A DNA stretch of 64,000 nt from Sinorhizobium sp. A49 (GTDB lineage: Bacteria; Pseudomonadota; Alphaproteobacteria; Rhizobiales; Rhizobiaceae): the NCBI RefSeq assembly GCF_002002725.1, contig NZ_MUNW01000036.1, positions 1-64,000 on the forward strand, given 5' to 3'. Position 1 is the first letter of the stretch; each line of letters starts with the position of its first letter. Made by a program: the position numbers and the translations under genes. Below, in pieces: positions 1 through 10,794 of this stretch. The notes below the pieces were generated by a model. It saw only the letters and a program-made list of their open reading frames with translations, was not told where the DNA came from and ran no database searches.

Positions 1-227
<227 letters not shown>

Positions 228-290
228 ACGGGGATTGGCGAACGGGGACCGGTGAGGCAGGGCGCTTCGCTAGAAAGCCGAAATCCACAA

Positions 291-323
291 GGCCGCGTAT
301 CGCCATCGATGCGCGGTCTTTTT
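291..323 (+). terminator. Rho-independent terminator after tdh
   Basis: The arms GGCCGCG (291-297) and CGCGGTC (312-318) form a GC-rich stem with one G-U pair, followed directly by TTTTTG. It lies 64 bases after the tdh stop and ends just before the stop of the convergent gene at 325, so it may serve both strands. Confidence 0.6.
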
Positions 324-324
324 G

Positions 325-795
325 TCAATTGGCCAGGCCGAACTGGATCTCGATCTCGTGGTAGCGAGAGCCGGGACCTGCCCAACGGTGATAGATCTCG
401 CGGCTTTCGCCGGAGAAATTGTGCCGGCTCATCTCGATCTTTTCGACCAGCGGCGCATAGCCCTGGGTGAAGAGGCTTCGCACCGGCCCCTGATGCAGGG
501 TCGAGGCGACCATGATCGGCTCCAGTTCGATCATGTCGAGCGTGCCGTCATAGGCCTCACCGCCTGCGACCGGCCGGCAGATACGCCAGTCAAATGCGGC
601 CTTGGCATTTTTCGGCAGGTTCCGCGCAATGAAGATCCATGGCCCTGAGGGCTTCAGCCCCGCACGGTCGATTTCCGCGTCGATCAGCGGCGCAAGCTCG
701 GCGCTTGCATGTCTGACTTCGGGAATGGTGAGCCTGCGTTGAATGCTGATGACGCGCATGGCGCCGGTTTCCTTGATGTTCAAGAGTGCCTCCAT
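325..795 (-). CDS. GyrI-like effector-binding domain protein
   Basis: A protein of about 156 residues that I assign to the GyrI-like/AraC effector-binding fold: an N-terminal strand with ISIQRRLTIPEVRHASAEL, then a central GPWIFIARNLP segment, and a C-terminal strand ending in SRYHEIEIQFGL. Such stand-alone domains bind small hydrophobic ligands or sequester drugs. The start at 795 is uncertain; another ATG at 759 has AAGGA ten bases upstream, and the open frame extends back to 921 without family-like sequence. It converges on tdh. The assignment rests on overall pattern, not on a catalytic motif. Confidence 0.55.
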   Translation of the reverse strand: MEALLNIKETGAMRVISIQRRLTIPEVRHASAELAPLIDAEIDRAGLKPSGPWIFIARNLPKNAKAAFDWRICRPVAGGEAYDGTLDMIELEPIMVASTLHQGPVRSLFTQGYAPLVEKIEMSRHNFSGESREIYHRWAGPGSRYHEIEIQFGLAN

Positions 796-1012
796 TTTCT
801 CGGCCGGAAGGTCAGTCGAGATTGGGTCGAGGGCAAGCGGAAAACCGGAATAATGTTGCGAACACGCAGGCGAACTTCGGCTTTTCGGGAATTGTTTTGC
901 GTCTTGGCATGCGTTGCTCAATCCGGCTTGTTCGCCCGTGTTCGCGCACTATCTTTGCCGACAGTTGCGGGCGACCGCGATCAACGGTTGTGGCGGCCAA
1001 AGGAGCCAGTGC

Positions 1013-1357
1013 ATGCGTTACGAGGGAAGTTGCCATTGCGGCAAAATCGCTTTCGAGGTCGAGGGAGACTTCGCCGAGGCGATCGATTGCAATTGTTCGA
1101 TGTGTCGCCGGCGGGGCGGCTTGCTGGCCTTCGTTCCACGCGACAGCCTGAGCCTGAAGACATCGGAAGCCAATCTCTCGACCTATGAGTTCAACAGGCA
1201 CGTCATCAAACATCACTTCTGCAGCCATTGCGGTATCGCGCCATTCGGCGAGGGGGCCGGACCGAACGGACCGATGGCGGCCATCAACCTGCGCTGTCTG
1301 CCGGAGTTCGATATCGAGGCGGTGAAGATCGTCAAATACGACGGGCTATCGGTATGA
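1013..1357 (+). CDS. GFA-family (glutathione-dependent formaldehyde-activating-like) zinc protein
   Basis: A 114-residue protein of the GFA/DUF636 family. The zinc ligands are visible: CHCG near residues 7-10, CNCSMC near 31-36, and FCSHCG near 67-72. Members bind zinc and some bind glutathione; the specific substrate of this one is unknown. The start is fixed by AAAGGAG at 999-1005, eight bases before the ATG; the longer open frame from 914 has no family similarity. It stands alone between divergent and rpoD-side genes, so context gives no pathway. Confidence 0.8.
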   Translation: MRYEGSCHCGKIAFEVEGDFAEAIDCNCSMCRRRGGLLAFVPRDSLSLKTSEANLSTYEFNRHVIKHHFCSHCGIAPFGEGAGPNGPMAAINLRCLPEFDIEAVKIVKYDGLSV

Positions 1358-1817
1358 CCGGGGGTATTGTGCATAGGTATGGTTGCGCGTGCCGATGCGA
1401 CGCAATCTTGCCTTGTCGATAGGCAGTATCGACCCTTGTCTTTTTATGGGCAACGCCTACATGTTCAGCGGAAGCTGATAAACACCCGAAAACGTGAACT
1501 GAGGCGATTTTTGCCGAATCAGGCGGTTTTTCAGCGGAAATGCTTGACGGGATCGAAAATTCTGGGAATCACCATTTCCAAGCAAGAAATGGCGAAATGA
1601 CACGGCGGTTAGGATATCATGCCAGTAGTGCTTCAGTGGCAGGACTGTCGAAGCTTGTCCGCTTTGCCACGATCGCTATCGTGGTTAATCAGGAATTAAA
1701 CATCATCCCGTTACGTCAGGGGAAATGATTCGGTGGCGGGTGCGCGGCGCACCCGGACCTTCGAGCGGCATTTGCACCGGGCTCACGCCGGTTGCGACAA
1801 GGAAAGCGACGAACTAA
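1358..1817. other. Intergenic region upstream of rpoD
   Basis: About 460 bases with no credible gene. It is more AT-rich than its surroundings around 1440-1700 and presumably holds the rpoD promoter or promoters and a long leader. I see TTGAC-like sequence near 1543 but no convincing matched -10 element at standard spacing, so no promoter is called. Confidence 0.5.
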
Positions 1818-3878
<2,061 letters not shown>

Positions 3879-3914
3879 GCAAGCCGCAAGCTGCGCTCGT
3901 TCCTCGACAACTGA
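3879..3914 (+). pseudogene. Second, in-frame copy of the rpoD 3' end after the stop codon
   Basis: Directly after the rpoD stop (3876-3878), and in the same frame, the bases encode [11 protein letters not shown] and a stop. The functional gene ends [12 protein letters not shown]. The two copies agree at protein level but differ at many synonymous positions: the functional copy uses AGG-AAG-CTG-AGA-AGC-TTC-TTG, the downstream copy the genome-typical CGC-AAG-CTG-CGC-TCG-TTC-CTC. This looks like a displaced original 3' end behind a replaced one. Confidence 0.75.
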
Positions 3915-3935
3915 GCGGTCGAAAGTCCAACATTC

Positions 3936-3962
3936 AAAAGCCGGGCCGTCGCCCGGCTTTTT
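3936..3962 (+). terminator. Rho-independent terminator of rpoD
   Basis: AAAAGCCGGGC (3936-3946), a four-base loop and GCCCGGCTTTT (3951-3961) form a perfect stem that runs into a T tract. It lies 58 bases after the rpoD stop. Confidence 0.9.
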
Positions 3963-4108
3963 CGTTTCCGTGCGGGCGCTCTGCCGGTTTTCTTGTGGCG
4001 GCTTGCCCGGAGGACTATACTCCCCCTTTCCGAGCAATCGGGGCACCCGGCCAAAGCGCGGGAGCAGTCGCACCGCGGGCGTGAAACGTGTCCTCAGGGA
4101 GGTGTGAA

Positions 4109-4402
4109 ATGACCACCTATGTCGTGCTCCTCAACTGGACTGAGCAGGGCGTGAAGAACGTGCGTGAGTCTCCGAAGCGCCTCGATGCGGCCAAGAAGAT
4201 GCTTGGCGACATGGGCGGCTCCTTCAAACATTTCTTTCTGACCATGGGTGAATACGACATGGTGGCGATCTGCGAGGCGCCTGACGACGCGGTCGCAGCG
4301 CGCTTTGCCATGACGCTCGGCATGGGCGGCAATGTGCGCACCCGCACGCTGAAGGCATTCCCGGAGGCCGCCTATCGCGAACTGGTGGCGTCTCTCGGGT
4401 GA
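4109..4402 (+). CDS. GYD domain protein
   Basis: A 97-residue protein of the GYD family, named for a Gly-Tyr-Asp motif that here reads MGEYDMVAICEAPDD. The N-terminal TTYVVLLNWTEQGVKNV is also typical. Members are small ferredoxin-fold proteins of unknown function. AGGGAGG lies a few bases upstream of the ATG at 4109. It stands between rpoD and a convergent DUF2066 gene. Confidence 0.8.
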   Translation: MTTYVVLLNWTEQGVKNVRESPKRLDAAKKMLGDMGGSFKHFFLTMGEYDMVAICEAPDDAVAARFAMTLGMGGNVRTRTLKAFPEAAYRELVASLG

Positions 4403-4446
4403 GATCAGCAGCGCTGGGCAACAGCCGGCAAGCACGCAATCGCCGT

Positions 4447-5271
4447 CTACGGCGCGCCGTTGCCAGAGAGAATGCGGGCAGCGCCGCGCATGGCGTTGCG
4501 AAATGCGTCATCGAAGCTGACGCCGCTGATCTGCCAGCGATGCGCCTTGCCGTTTTCGATGAGGCGCCAGTCGGCGATCCAGCCACGGGCGGAGTCGGAC
4601 CAGACGAGCGTGCCGGCGAGGGGGATTTCTGCGCCGATATCCGCGGCGAGCTGCTTCAGTTCCGTCGAGTTCAACTGGGATAGGTGGTCGAAATCCAGCC
4701 TTTCGGTGGCAAGCGTTGCAGCGTCGGGAAGGCGTGCGGTGAGAGCCAGCGGAACCGTGGCAGCAGCAAGCGAATCCGCCATATAGGGGCTCTCACCACC
4801 GTCGCGTGCCAGAACGAAACGGTGAGTCTGGTCGTGAACGGCGAGCAGAACGGCCATCACCTGGCGCGGTGACAGCCACGGCTTGCGGCCGAGCTCTGCC
4901 AGAAGCGGATCGATGGTGGCAGGTTCGAAACGGCAGGTGAGGTCATGCGGCCGATCGTGCGTTCCCTGCTCGTCGTGGATCGGGATGCCTTCCAGCCGGT
5001 CGCGATAGGAGAAGGTGGCGACGAACTCCGCTGCCCGCGCCTGCAGGGCGGCAAGTGCTGCGCTATCGGTCAGGGTGAAATCGCCGGAGACCTTGACGAG
5101 CACCTCGCTCAGGCATTCGCGAAAGCCGATCTGCCGGTTTTCTTTACCGGTGCCAGTGACGATCGCATCGCTGATGTAGAGGTGCGATGGCTCGGTTGCC
5201 TGTGCTGCGCCGCCAAGCCACGCACTGGCAAGCGCGACGGCGACCACGGATGTCTTCGCCGCCTTCGTCAC
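4447..5271 (-). CDS. DUF2066 domain exported protein
   Basis: A 274-residue protein with an N-terminal signal sequence (hydrophobic run VVAVALASAWLGGAAQA) and the DUF2066 pattern: SDAIVTGTG, GFRECLSEVLVKVSGD near residues 48-64, and C-terminal WQISGVSFDDAFRNAMRGA. Function is unknown; homologues are common next to purM/hda-type genes in proteobacteria. I place the start at a GTG (5271), giving a sensible signal peptide; the open frame continues upstream to 5619 but there it overlaps the next gene. The upstream minus-strand gene ends at 5280, so the two may be co-transcribed. Confidence 0.75.
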   Translation of the reverse strand: MTKAAKTSVVAVALASAWLGGAAQATEPSHLYISDAIVTGTGKENRQIGFRECLSEVLVKVSGDFTLTDSAALAALQARAAEFVATFSYRDRLEGIPIHDEQGTHDRPHDLTCRFEPATIDPLLAELGRKPWLSPRQVMAVLLAVHDQTHRFVLARDGGESPYMADSLAAATVPLALTARLPDAATLATERLDFDHLSQLNSTELKQLAADIGAEIPLAGTLVWSDSARGWIADWRLIENGKAHRWQISGVSFDDAFRNAMRGAARILSGNGAP

Positions 5272-5279
5272 GACTGGCT

Positions 5280-5693
5280 TCAGTTGGCTGACGGCACGAG
5301 GCAACTGAGGTCGCCTTCCTCGCAGCTCAGATAAGTCTTGAAGTCCTTGACGCGGTTCTGCGTCAGGCCATCCCTGCATTGCAGAACGATCATCGGATAG
5401 ACCGAGCCTCCTGTAACGCCAGCTGCGGAAAAGTCGCACTCTGCATCGCGGAAGGCGATCCACGCCTTTTGCGCGGCAATGAGCAGCTTGATCTTGTCTT
5501 GATCGTCCTTCAGGCGCGCCTCGATCTGCTTGTAGAGGGTGTTGAGTTCGGTGTCCGAGGCCTTGAGCGATTTGTCGGCGCATTCGTTCATCGTCGCCTG
5601 GTCGCTGGCATTGGCGCAATCATCGGCCCGTGCGGCCGATGCAAGACCCGTCAGCACGACACCGGCTGCAAACATCAAGGCAGGAAATCGCAT
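5280..5693 (-). CDS. LprI-family (DUF1311) periplasmic protein
   Basis: A 137-residue exported protein. Residues 1-23 are a signal peptide ending SAARA. The mature part has the Cys-rich DUF1311/LprI-N pattern: DDCANASDQATMNECADKSL, the helix LKDDQDKIKLLIAAQKAWIAFRD split around a conserved WIAFRDAECDF, and a final pair of Cys (SCEEGDLSC). Members such as LprI inhibit lysozyme. The ATG at 5693 has GGAG seven to ten bases upstream. It precedes the DUF2066 gene by 8 bases. Confidence 0.8.
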   Translation of the reverse strand: MRFPALMFAAGVVLTGLASAARADDCANASDQATMNECADKSLKASDTELNTLYKQIEARLKDDQDKIKLLIAAQKAWIAFRDAECDFSAAGVTGGSVYPMIVLQCRDGLTQNRVKDFKTYLSCEEGDLSCLVPSAN

Positions 5694-6050
5694 GTCTTCG
5701 CTCTCCTCGTTTTGCGCGCGCCACGGTCGGCGACGACACTTTCGCATGATCTGCGACCACCTACGGACGCTGGGTCTCAGCGCTCGCCGCAACTGTCTTC
5801 CGCTGCGCCGAGAATAGGTCAAAGCTGAAACGTCAGATAGCAGAATCTTGAGTGCCACACGCGGCAGCGCTGCGCGTTGGATATGGCACGCAAACCCGGC
5901 GTAGCATTTTGAACCTGCTGCGTAATTTCATCCCCAAATCGCGACCTGACCAAGCCATGACGCAATAGCTCCCCGATCAATCGCATTCGATTCAAAACCG
6001 ATCCTTAACGTTTACGTTTTATCAATCTCTCTGAAACGAGAGGTTCGAAG
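5694..6050. other. Divergent intergenic region
   Basis: About 357 bases separating the divergent LprI-like and transglycosylase-like genes. It must hold both promoters. An AT-richer stretch at 5985-6030 precedes the lipoprotein gene. I see no RNA gene or repeat in it. Confidence 0.4.
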
Positions 6051-6620
6051 ATGCGTTGCGTTTTTGTCGTCGTCCTCCTGTTGCTGGCCGGTTGCGCGAC
6101 GGTGCCGAGAGACACCCGAAACGCATGCGCGGTTTTCGAGCAGCGAGATGGCCTTTTCAACAACTGGCGCCGCGCCGCCTATCAGGCGGAGCGCGAATAT
6201 GGCGTACCCGTGCCGGTGCTGATGGCGACGATCTATACGGAATCCGGCTTCCGGCATAACGCCAAGCCGCCGCGCACCAAACTCTTCGGCTTCATTCCGT
6301 GGACGCGGGTTTCGTCGGCCTATGGCTATTCGCAGGCGCTCGACGGCACCTGGGCGCGCTACCAGAGCGAAACCGGCCGCTGGACGGCACGGCGTTCCGA
6401 CTTCGGCGATGCCATCCGCTTCATTGCCTGGTACCACCGCGAAAGCGGCGAGAAAAACGGCATCGCGCTCAACGACACCTATCGGCTCTACATCGCCTAC
6501 TACCACGGCCACGCCGGCTACGCCCGCGGCAACTGGAGCGACACCGCCAAGACCGGCGCCAAGCGCGCCACCGGAATGGCCTCGCTCTATAGCCGCCAGT
6601 TGAAAAGCTGCGGTAGCTAA
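6051..6620 (+). CDS. Lipoprotein with lytic transglycosylase (SLT-like) domain
   Basis: A 189-residue protein. The N-terminus is a lipoprotein signal with lipobox LLAGC (Cys at residue 15). The catalytic-type segment VPVLMATIYTESGFRHNAK near residues 52-70 contains the Glu expected of goose-type/SLT transglycosylases, and YGYSQALDGTWARYQ matches the second family motif. It would cleave peptidoglycan glycan strands from the outer membrane side of the periplasm. Its stop is followed by a dispersed repeat at about 6621. Confidence 0.8.
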   Translation: MRCVFVVVLLLLAGCATVPRDTRNACAVFEQRDGLFNNWRRAAYQAEREYGVPVPVLMATIYTESGFRHNAKPPRTKLFGFIPWTRVSSAYGYSQALDGTWARYQSETGRWTARRSDFGDAIRFIAWYHRESGEKNGIALNDTYRLYIAYYHGHAGYARGNWSDTAKTGAKRATGMASLYSRQLKSCGS

Positions 6621-6697
6621 AGCATGTCGCGCAAAAGTGTGCAGCGGTTTTGCGATAACGACATGCGTGAAAACAAGAACTTAAAGCGCGCCAAGCT
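6621..6697 (+). repeat. Dispersed rhizobial-type intergenic repeat, copy 1
   Basis: The segment beginning AGCATGTCGCGCAAAAGTG and containing CAGCGGTTTTGCGATAACGA recurs in inverted orientation at about 53962-54032 of this window, with identity over roughly 55 bases and weaker similarity beyond. It lies at the end of the transglycosylase gene, in a position typical of short intergenic repeats of rhizobia. Confidence 0.75.
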
Positions 6698-6732
6698 TAT
6701 CTGAAAGATCGCGACGCGCTTTAGGACAAGGC

Positions 6733-7185
6733 TCAGCCGGCGGCTGCCTCTTCAAGCCCGGCGACGTCGATCTTGACCATGGCCATCATCGCCTGCTGGG
6801 CGCGGCCGGCGCGTGCCGGATCCGGATCGCTCAGGTGTCGCATCAGAGCATCGGGTATGATCTGCCAGGCCAGGCCGAAGCGATCCTTCAGCCAGCCGCA
6901 GCGCTGCGGCGTGCCGCCGTCGAGCAGGCGTTCCCAGTAGTAATCGACCTCCGCCTGATCGGTGCAGCGCACGAAGAACGAGACGGCTTCGGAAAACTTG
7001 AAATGCGGGCCGCCGTTGAGCCCCATGAACGCCTGTCCCTCGAGCTCGAAGGCGGCGGTGAAGGCCCGGCCATCGGCTCCTTTCTTGATGTCGGTGATGC
7101 GGGCATTGCGGAAGATGGCGGTGTAGAACTGGATAGCGTCTTCAAGCTGGTTGTCGAACCAGAGAAAGGGCGTGATCTTCTGCAT
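6733..7185 (-). CDS. VOC-family (PhnB/glyoxalase-like) protein
   Basis: A 150-residue protein of the PhnB-like vicinal oxygen chelate family, once annotated as 3-demethylubiquinone-9 methyltransferase. Visible hallmarks are KITPFLWFDNQLEDAIQFY at the N-terminus, FMGLNGGPHFKFSEAVSFF near residue 55, and GWLKDRFGLAWQIIP near 100-115. No enzymatic activity is established for this subgroup. The ATG at 7185 has GGGAG about ten bases upstream. The C-terminal 30 residues are Ala-rich. Confidence 0.85.
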   Translation of the reverse strand: MQKITPFLWFDNQLEDAIQFYTAIFRNARITDIKKGADGRAFTAAFELEGQAFMGLNGGPHFKFSEAVSFFVRCTDQAEVDYYWERLLDGGTPQRCGWLKDRFGLAWQIIPDALMRHLSDPDPARAGRAQQAMMAMVKIDVAGLEEAAAG

Positions 7186-7402
7186 GACGGTTGCTCCCTT
7201 GCGTGATGGTCTGTGCCAAGGACGAACGGGAAGGGGACTTGCCGACAGGCGGTCACAACTTTTTCGCAAGGCCATGCGCGGCCGCCGACGACGGCCCTTG
7301 AAGGCGGCAAACACGCATCAACAGGAAAATCTGAGGTTATTGTCGGAACTTTTCGATCCCGTTCGTCCTTTGGTGGTCGAAGCAACCGAGGAGGATATCG
7401 AC

Positions 7403-7756
7403 ATGAGCTACGTGGATGGTTTCATCGTTGCGGTGCCCAAGGCCAATATCGAGGCATACAAGGACATGGCGCGGCAAGCGGGTGATGTGTGGATGGAGCA
7501 TGGCGCGCTCTCCTATGCCGAGTGTCTTGGCGACGACGTTCCCTATGGTGAGGTGACGTCCTTTCCCCGCGCGGTGCAGGCGAAGGACGACGAGACCGTG
7601 GTTTTCTCCTGGATCACCTACAAGTCGCGCGCCGACCGGGACGCGATCGTTGCCAAGGTGATGGAGGACCCGCGGCTGCAGGGCGAGGCCTGGAGAGACG
7701 TGTTCGACGGCAAGCGCATGATCTATGGTGGCTTCGAGGCCTTTCTCGAGAAATAG
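7403..7756 (+). CDS. DUF1428 family protein
   Basis: A 117-residue protein of the DUF1428 family (dimeric alpha-beta barrel, function unknown). Hallmarks are YVDGFIVAVPKANIEAYK at the start, WMEHGALSYAECLGDDVP in the middle and the final MIYGGFEAFLE. A strong GAGGAGG precedes the ATG at 7403. It is divergent from the VOC gene, and genes of the two families are often neighbours in rhizobia. Confidence 0.85.
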   Translation: MSYVDGFIVAVPKANIEAYKDMARQAGDVWMEHGALSYAECLGDDVPYGEVTSFPRAVQAKDDETVVFSWITYKSRADRDAIVAKVMEDPRLQGEAWRDVFDGKRMIYGGFEAFLEK

Positions 7757-7897
7757 ATCGCGCCTCGGGACGGTATCTTGGCCGCGAGAAACTGATCCGG
7801 CAGAAGGCCTGGGCTTGACTTGGCGGCGGCTTTGCCGAACCCGTTCAAGCGGCGGCCGCGCTTTGCTGCCGCCGCCCGCCAAGGGAGACAGGCAGCC

Positions 7898-8320
7898 ATG
7901 CCGCAGACCACGATCGTCATTTCCACCCGCGGCCAGGGGCTCTACGAGTTCACCGACGAGGCGGCAGAGTTCGTCAGCGCCAATAGCGGGGGCGAGGGGC
8001 TGTTGACCCTGTTCGTCCGGCACACCTCCTGCTCGCTCCTCATCCAGGAAAACGCCGATCCTGACGTGAAGCGTGACCTCAGCGCTTTTTTCGGCCGGCT
8101 GGTGCCGCCATCCTCCGATCCGTCAATGCGCTGGGTGGTGCACACGCAGGAAGGGCCTGACGATATGCCCGCGCACATCAAGGCGGCGCTGACGCAGGTC
8201 TCGATCGGCATCCCCGTCAATGCCGGCCGCATGGCGCTCGGCACCTGGCAAGGCCTCTATCTGTTCGAACACCGCGACCGGCCGCACCGCCGCGAGATCG
8301 TGCTGCATCTTGGGCGATGA
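7898..8320 (+). CDS. YjbQ/UPF0047 family protein
   Basis: A 140-residue protein of the YjbQ (UPF0047) family. The conserved FVRHTSCSLLIQENADPDV near residues 39-57 and the C-terminal GTWQGLYLFEHRDRPHRR identify it. E. coli YjbQ has weak thiamine-phosphate synthase activity, but the physiological role is unclear. The ATG at 7898 is preceded by AGGGAGA. The open frame extends upstream to 7820 without family similarity. Confidence 0.85.
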   Translation: MPQTTIVISTRGQGLYEFTDEAAEFVSANSGGEGLLTLFVRHTSCSLLIQENADPDVKRDLSAFFGRLVPPSSDPSMRWVVHTQEGPDDMPAHIKAALTQVSIGIPVNAGRMALGTWQGLYLFEHRDRPHRREIVLHLGR

Positions 8321-8482
8321 CATCGACGGTTGCCCGATCGATCGTGGCGGCGCCTTGAAGGGCGTCGCCATCCCTCCATATTCGTTGGAGGATCGTGAAT
8401 GGAACCGACGTTGGCTTTCGTCGTTTCCATGGCTGCAGTCCAAAAAACGTGGACGAACCCGAAATCAGCATCCGAGGCAGAT

Positions 8483-8887
8483 ATGACCGACGCGCAGACC
8501 ATCGCCAGCCGCTTCATCGACGCATTGAACGACCGCGACTTCGACGCTCTGGCGCGGCTTGTCGACGAGGACGTGGCGCTCGATTCTCTGACCGGCCAGC
8601 GCACCGTCGGCGTCGAGCCGCTCAGATCCAGCATCATGACCTTCCTGCGCCATTTCGACGAAACCTATGGCGACGTCGTGCTGATGCGCGACAATTTCGG
8701 CCAGCGGATCGCAGTGGACCTGACCGCACGCGGCACTTACCGCGAGACGCTCGACGGTTTCCCAACCGCTTCCGGCCAGACCTATTCGATCCCGAGCGTC
8801 TTCGTGATCGAGATCGAGGATCAGTCGATCACCCGGGTCAGCCACTATCGCAACATGCGTGCTTTCGAAGCCGAACTTGCCGGCTGA
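8483..8887 (+). CDS. SnoaL-like (NTF2 fold) protein
   Basis: A 134-residue protein with the NTF2-like/SnoaL pattern: an N-terminal helix (AQTIASRFIDALNDRDFDA), then strands and a final VIEIEDQSITRVSHYRN segment. Such proteins are small-molecule isomerases, cyclases or binding proteins, and no substrate can be read from the sequence. GAGG lies upstream of the ATG at 8483; an in-frame ATG at 8399 is possible but gives a non-conserved extension. Confidence 0.7.
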   Translation: MTDAQTIASRFIDALNDRDFDALARLVDEDVALDSLTGQRTVGVEPLRSSIMTFLRHFDETYGDVVLMRDNFGQRIAVDLTARGTYRETLDGFPTASGQTYSIPSVFVIEIEDQSITRVSHYRNMRAFEAELAG

Positions 8888-9228
8888 GCCGCGTCTTTCC
8901 ATCGCAACCTCCTCAGGAAGATCGCGCTGATTTTCACGCCGCCTGTCGCGCGCGGGATGGCAAGGTCATGTGTTGATCAATCCTCTATCGTATTGATATT
9001 GATATTGCTCTCAAAGGTCGGCGTTGCGTTTGCCGGCCATCCGTGGAGGCACTTCGCCTGGAAGTCGAACGAATCTCTGTTTCCCGCCCGTTTGCGTCAG
9101 GTGCCCGCAATCTGAACCCCGCATGAATGTGCAGTTCCGCTAGCGTTCAGTTTGGCGCCGCTATTGTCCGATCAATCGCTTGGGACGGTGATTGCAGATT
9201 GAACCCTTCAAGCCCTCGGAGAAAGACC
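8888..9228. other. Intergenic region with short TATTGA repeats
   Basis: About 340 bases without a credible gene. Near 8990-9009 the hexamer TATTGA is repeated head to tail. The last 100 bases must hold the promoter and leader of the exported protein at 9229. Nothing else stands out. Confidence 0.4.
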
Positions 9229-9627
9229 ATGAAGAACATCCTCATCAACGCCGCCGCCGCTGCCGTCATCGGTTTGACCGGCCTTTTCGGTGCCGCCTCC
9301 ACCGCTTCCGCAGACACCGTCGAGTTCGGCTTCGGCTCGGGCGATGGCGTTCAGGTGCAGTATCGCGATTTCGACCGTGGTTACGGCGACGAGCGCGACT
9401 GGGGTCGTGATCGCCGCGGCCCGGACCGTGGCTGGGATGGCGGTGGCCGCCGCAGCCGCTGCGCCCCCTGGATGGCTGTCGACAAGGCCCGTGACCATGG
9501 CCTGCGCCGCGCCTACGTCGCCGACGTCTCGCACCGCCGCATCGTCGTCGAAGGCAGCCGCCGCGGCTACCGCCAGACGATCGCGTTCGCCAATCAGCGC
9601 GGTTGCCCGGTAATCGGTCGCTGGTAA
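9229..9627 (+). CDS. Small exported basic protein, function unknown
   Basis: A 132-residue protein with a clear signal peptide (ILINAAAAAVIGLTGLFGA, cleavage near TASA-DT). The mature part starts with FGFGSGDGVQVQYRDFDR, is followed by an Arg/Asp/Gly-rich low-complexity segment, and ends in a compact domain with DKARDHGLRRAYVADVSHR and a Cys pair. Similar small secreted proteins with this basic C-terminal domain are common in rhizobia, but I cannot assign a function. A GGAGAAAG sequence precedes the ATG. It has its own terminator at 9672. Confidence 0.75.
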   Translation: MKNILINAAAAAVIGLTGLFGAASTASADTVEFGFGSGDGVQVQYRDFDRGYGDERDWGRDRRGPDRGWDGGGRRSRCAPWMAVDKARDHGLRRAYVADVSHRRIVVEGSRRGYRQTIAFANQRGCPVIGRW

Positions 9628-9671
9628 TCCAAGCCTTTTCCGTCCTGTCTCCCCCGGCCGGCGGAAATGCA

Positions 9672-9702
9672 CCCCTCACGCCCCAGGCGTGAGGGGTTTT
9701 TC
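9672..9702 (+). terminator. Rho-independent terminator
   Basis: CCCCTCACGCC (9672-9682) pairs with GGCGTGAGGGG (9686-9696) across a three-base loop, followed by TTTTTCTTT. It ends the transcript of the small exported protein. Confidence 0.9.
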
Positions 9703-9757
9703 TTTGTCTGCAAACCACACGACGGGTATGCATCGCGCTTGAGCCCGACACGAAAAA

Positions 9758-9785
9758 GCCCCGCGCGGTTGCCACTGCGCGGGGC
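9758..9785. terminator. Hairpin, probable bidirectional terminator
   Basis: GCCCCGCGC (9758-9766) and GCGCGGGGC (9777-9785) form a strong stem, with AAAAA on the left and a T-rich stretch further right. It lies between the two convergent genes and may act on either strand. Confidence 0.6.
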
Positions 9786-9840
9786 CTTGTCTTTTCCGGT
9801 GCCGGTCTCCGACCATAGTCGGCGGCCGGTCGCAAACCGC

Positions 9841-9871
9841 AAAAGCCCGCCAGCGCTGTTTGCGTGCGGGC
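9841..9871 (-). terminator. Rho-independent terminator of the SIMPL gene
   Basis: GCCCGC (9845-9850) and GCGGGC (9866-9871) form a stem; read on the minus strand it is followed by TTTT (9844-9841). It lies 14 bases after the stop of the SIMPL-domain gene. Confidence 0.7.
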
Positions 9872-9885
9872 TTAGGCGGCAGGCG

Positions 9886-10635
9886 TTACTGCTTGATCGC
9901 GAAGGTGACGTTGACCGTGACGTTGTAGCTGTTTTCGCCGGTTGCCATCGGCACCGAGTCGGCCGCAAATTCCTTGGCCATGCCGGCGCGCATCATCGGC
10001 ACCGGCTCCGGGCGGAAACCCTGCTCGGTGATGTTGACGACGTTGCCGAGCGAAACGCCGGCAGCTTCCGCCAGAACCTTGGCCTTCTCGATGGCATCGG
10101 CGACAGCCGCCTTGCGCGCTTCGGTGATCACGCCTTCCGGCTTGTCATTGGTGAACTGGATGCCGCCGCCCTGGTTGACGCCGAGCGTGACCGACTTGTC
10201 GATGATCTCGCCAAGCTTGGTAAGGTCGCGCACGCGCACGCTCACGCCGTTGGCCACCTGGTAGCCGATCAGCTCCGGCGGGCGGTTGCCGCCGTCATTG
10301 TTGGTCGGGAAGTTGAACTGCGGGTTGATCGAGAAGCCACTCGTCTGCAAGTCGCGGTCGGCAATGCCGCTTGCCTTGAGGGCGGTCAGAACCTCGGCCA
10401 TCGTCTTGTTGTTGGCGTCGAGCGCCTCACGCGCGGTCTTGGCGTCCTTGACGACGCTCAGCTGCAGGATCGCCATGTCGGGCGCGATCGACGAGCGGCC
10501 TTCGCCGGCAACGGTGATGATCGCTTCGCGGTCCCTGGCGGCATCCTGCGCGTGTGCGCCGGCAGCGGCAATACCCGCAAAGGCGGCGGCCAAGGCAGCG
10601 ATGGAAAGCGTGCGGGCAGTGCGTGTGGAAGTCAT
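9886..10635 (-). CDS. SIMPL domain (BP26/OMP28-like) periplasmic protein
   Basis: A 249-residue exported protein. The signal peptide ends AAAGAHAQ near residue 30. The mature part shows the SIMPL/DUF541 pattern: IITVAGEGRSSIAPDMAIL, then ANNKTMAEVLTALKASGI, and C-terminal SYNVTVNVTFAI. It resembles Brucella BP26/Omp28, a channel-like periplasmic oligomer; related proteins have been linked to oxidative stress. It is the last chromosomal protein gene before the tRNA and prophage and is divergent from the tRNA. Confidence 0.85.
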   Translation of the reverse strand: MTSTRTARTLSIAALAAAFAGIAAAGAHAQDAARDREAIITVAGEGRSSIAPDMAILQLSVVKDAKTAREALDANNKTMAEVLTALKASGIADRDLQTSGFSINPQFNFPTNNDGGNRPPELIGYQVANGVSVRVRDLTKLGEIIDKSVTLGVNQGGGIQFTNDKPEGVITEARKAAVADAIEKAKVLAEAAGVSLGNVVNITEQGFRPEPVPMMRAGMAKEFAADSVPMATGENSYNVTVNVTFAIKQ

Positions 10636-10794
10636 GGGTCGTGTCTCTCCGGTTGTTTCTGTCCCTGCTCACTTCATGCTTATCGATTGTGTGGGCATTG
10701 CGGCAATGGCTTGTCGTCAAAAAGGTTTTCGGCTAGAGCCATTGCCGATCACGAACTGCCATTGGTTCGCTGAGTCCCGGACCTGATCCGGCGT

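Noticed and set aside
9266-9835. 189-residue minus-strand frame over the small exported protein
   Set aside because: Arg/Gly-rich shadow of the exported protein; it also passes through two terminator hairpins.
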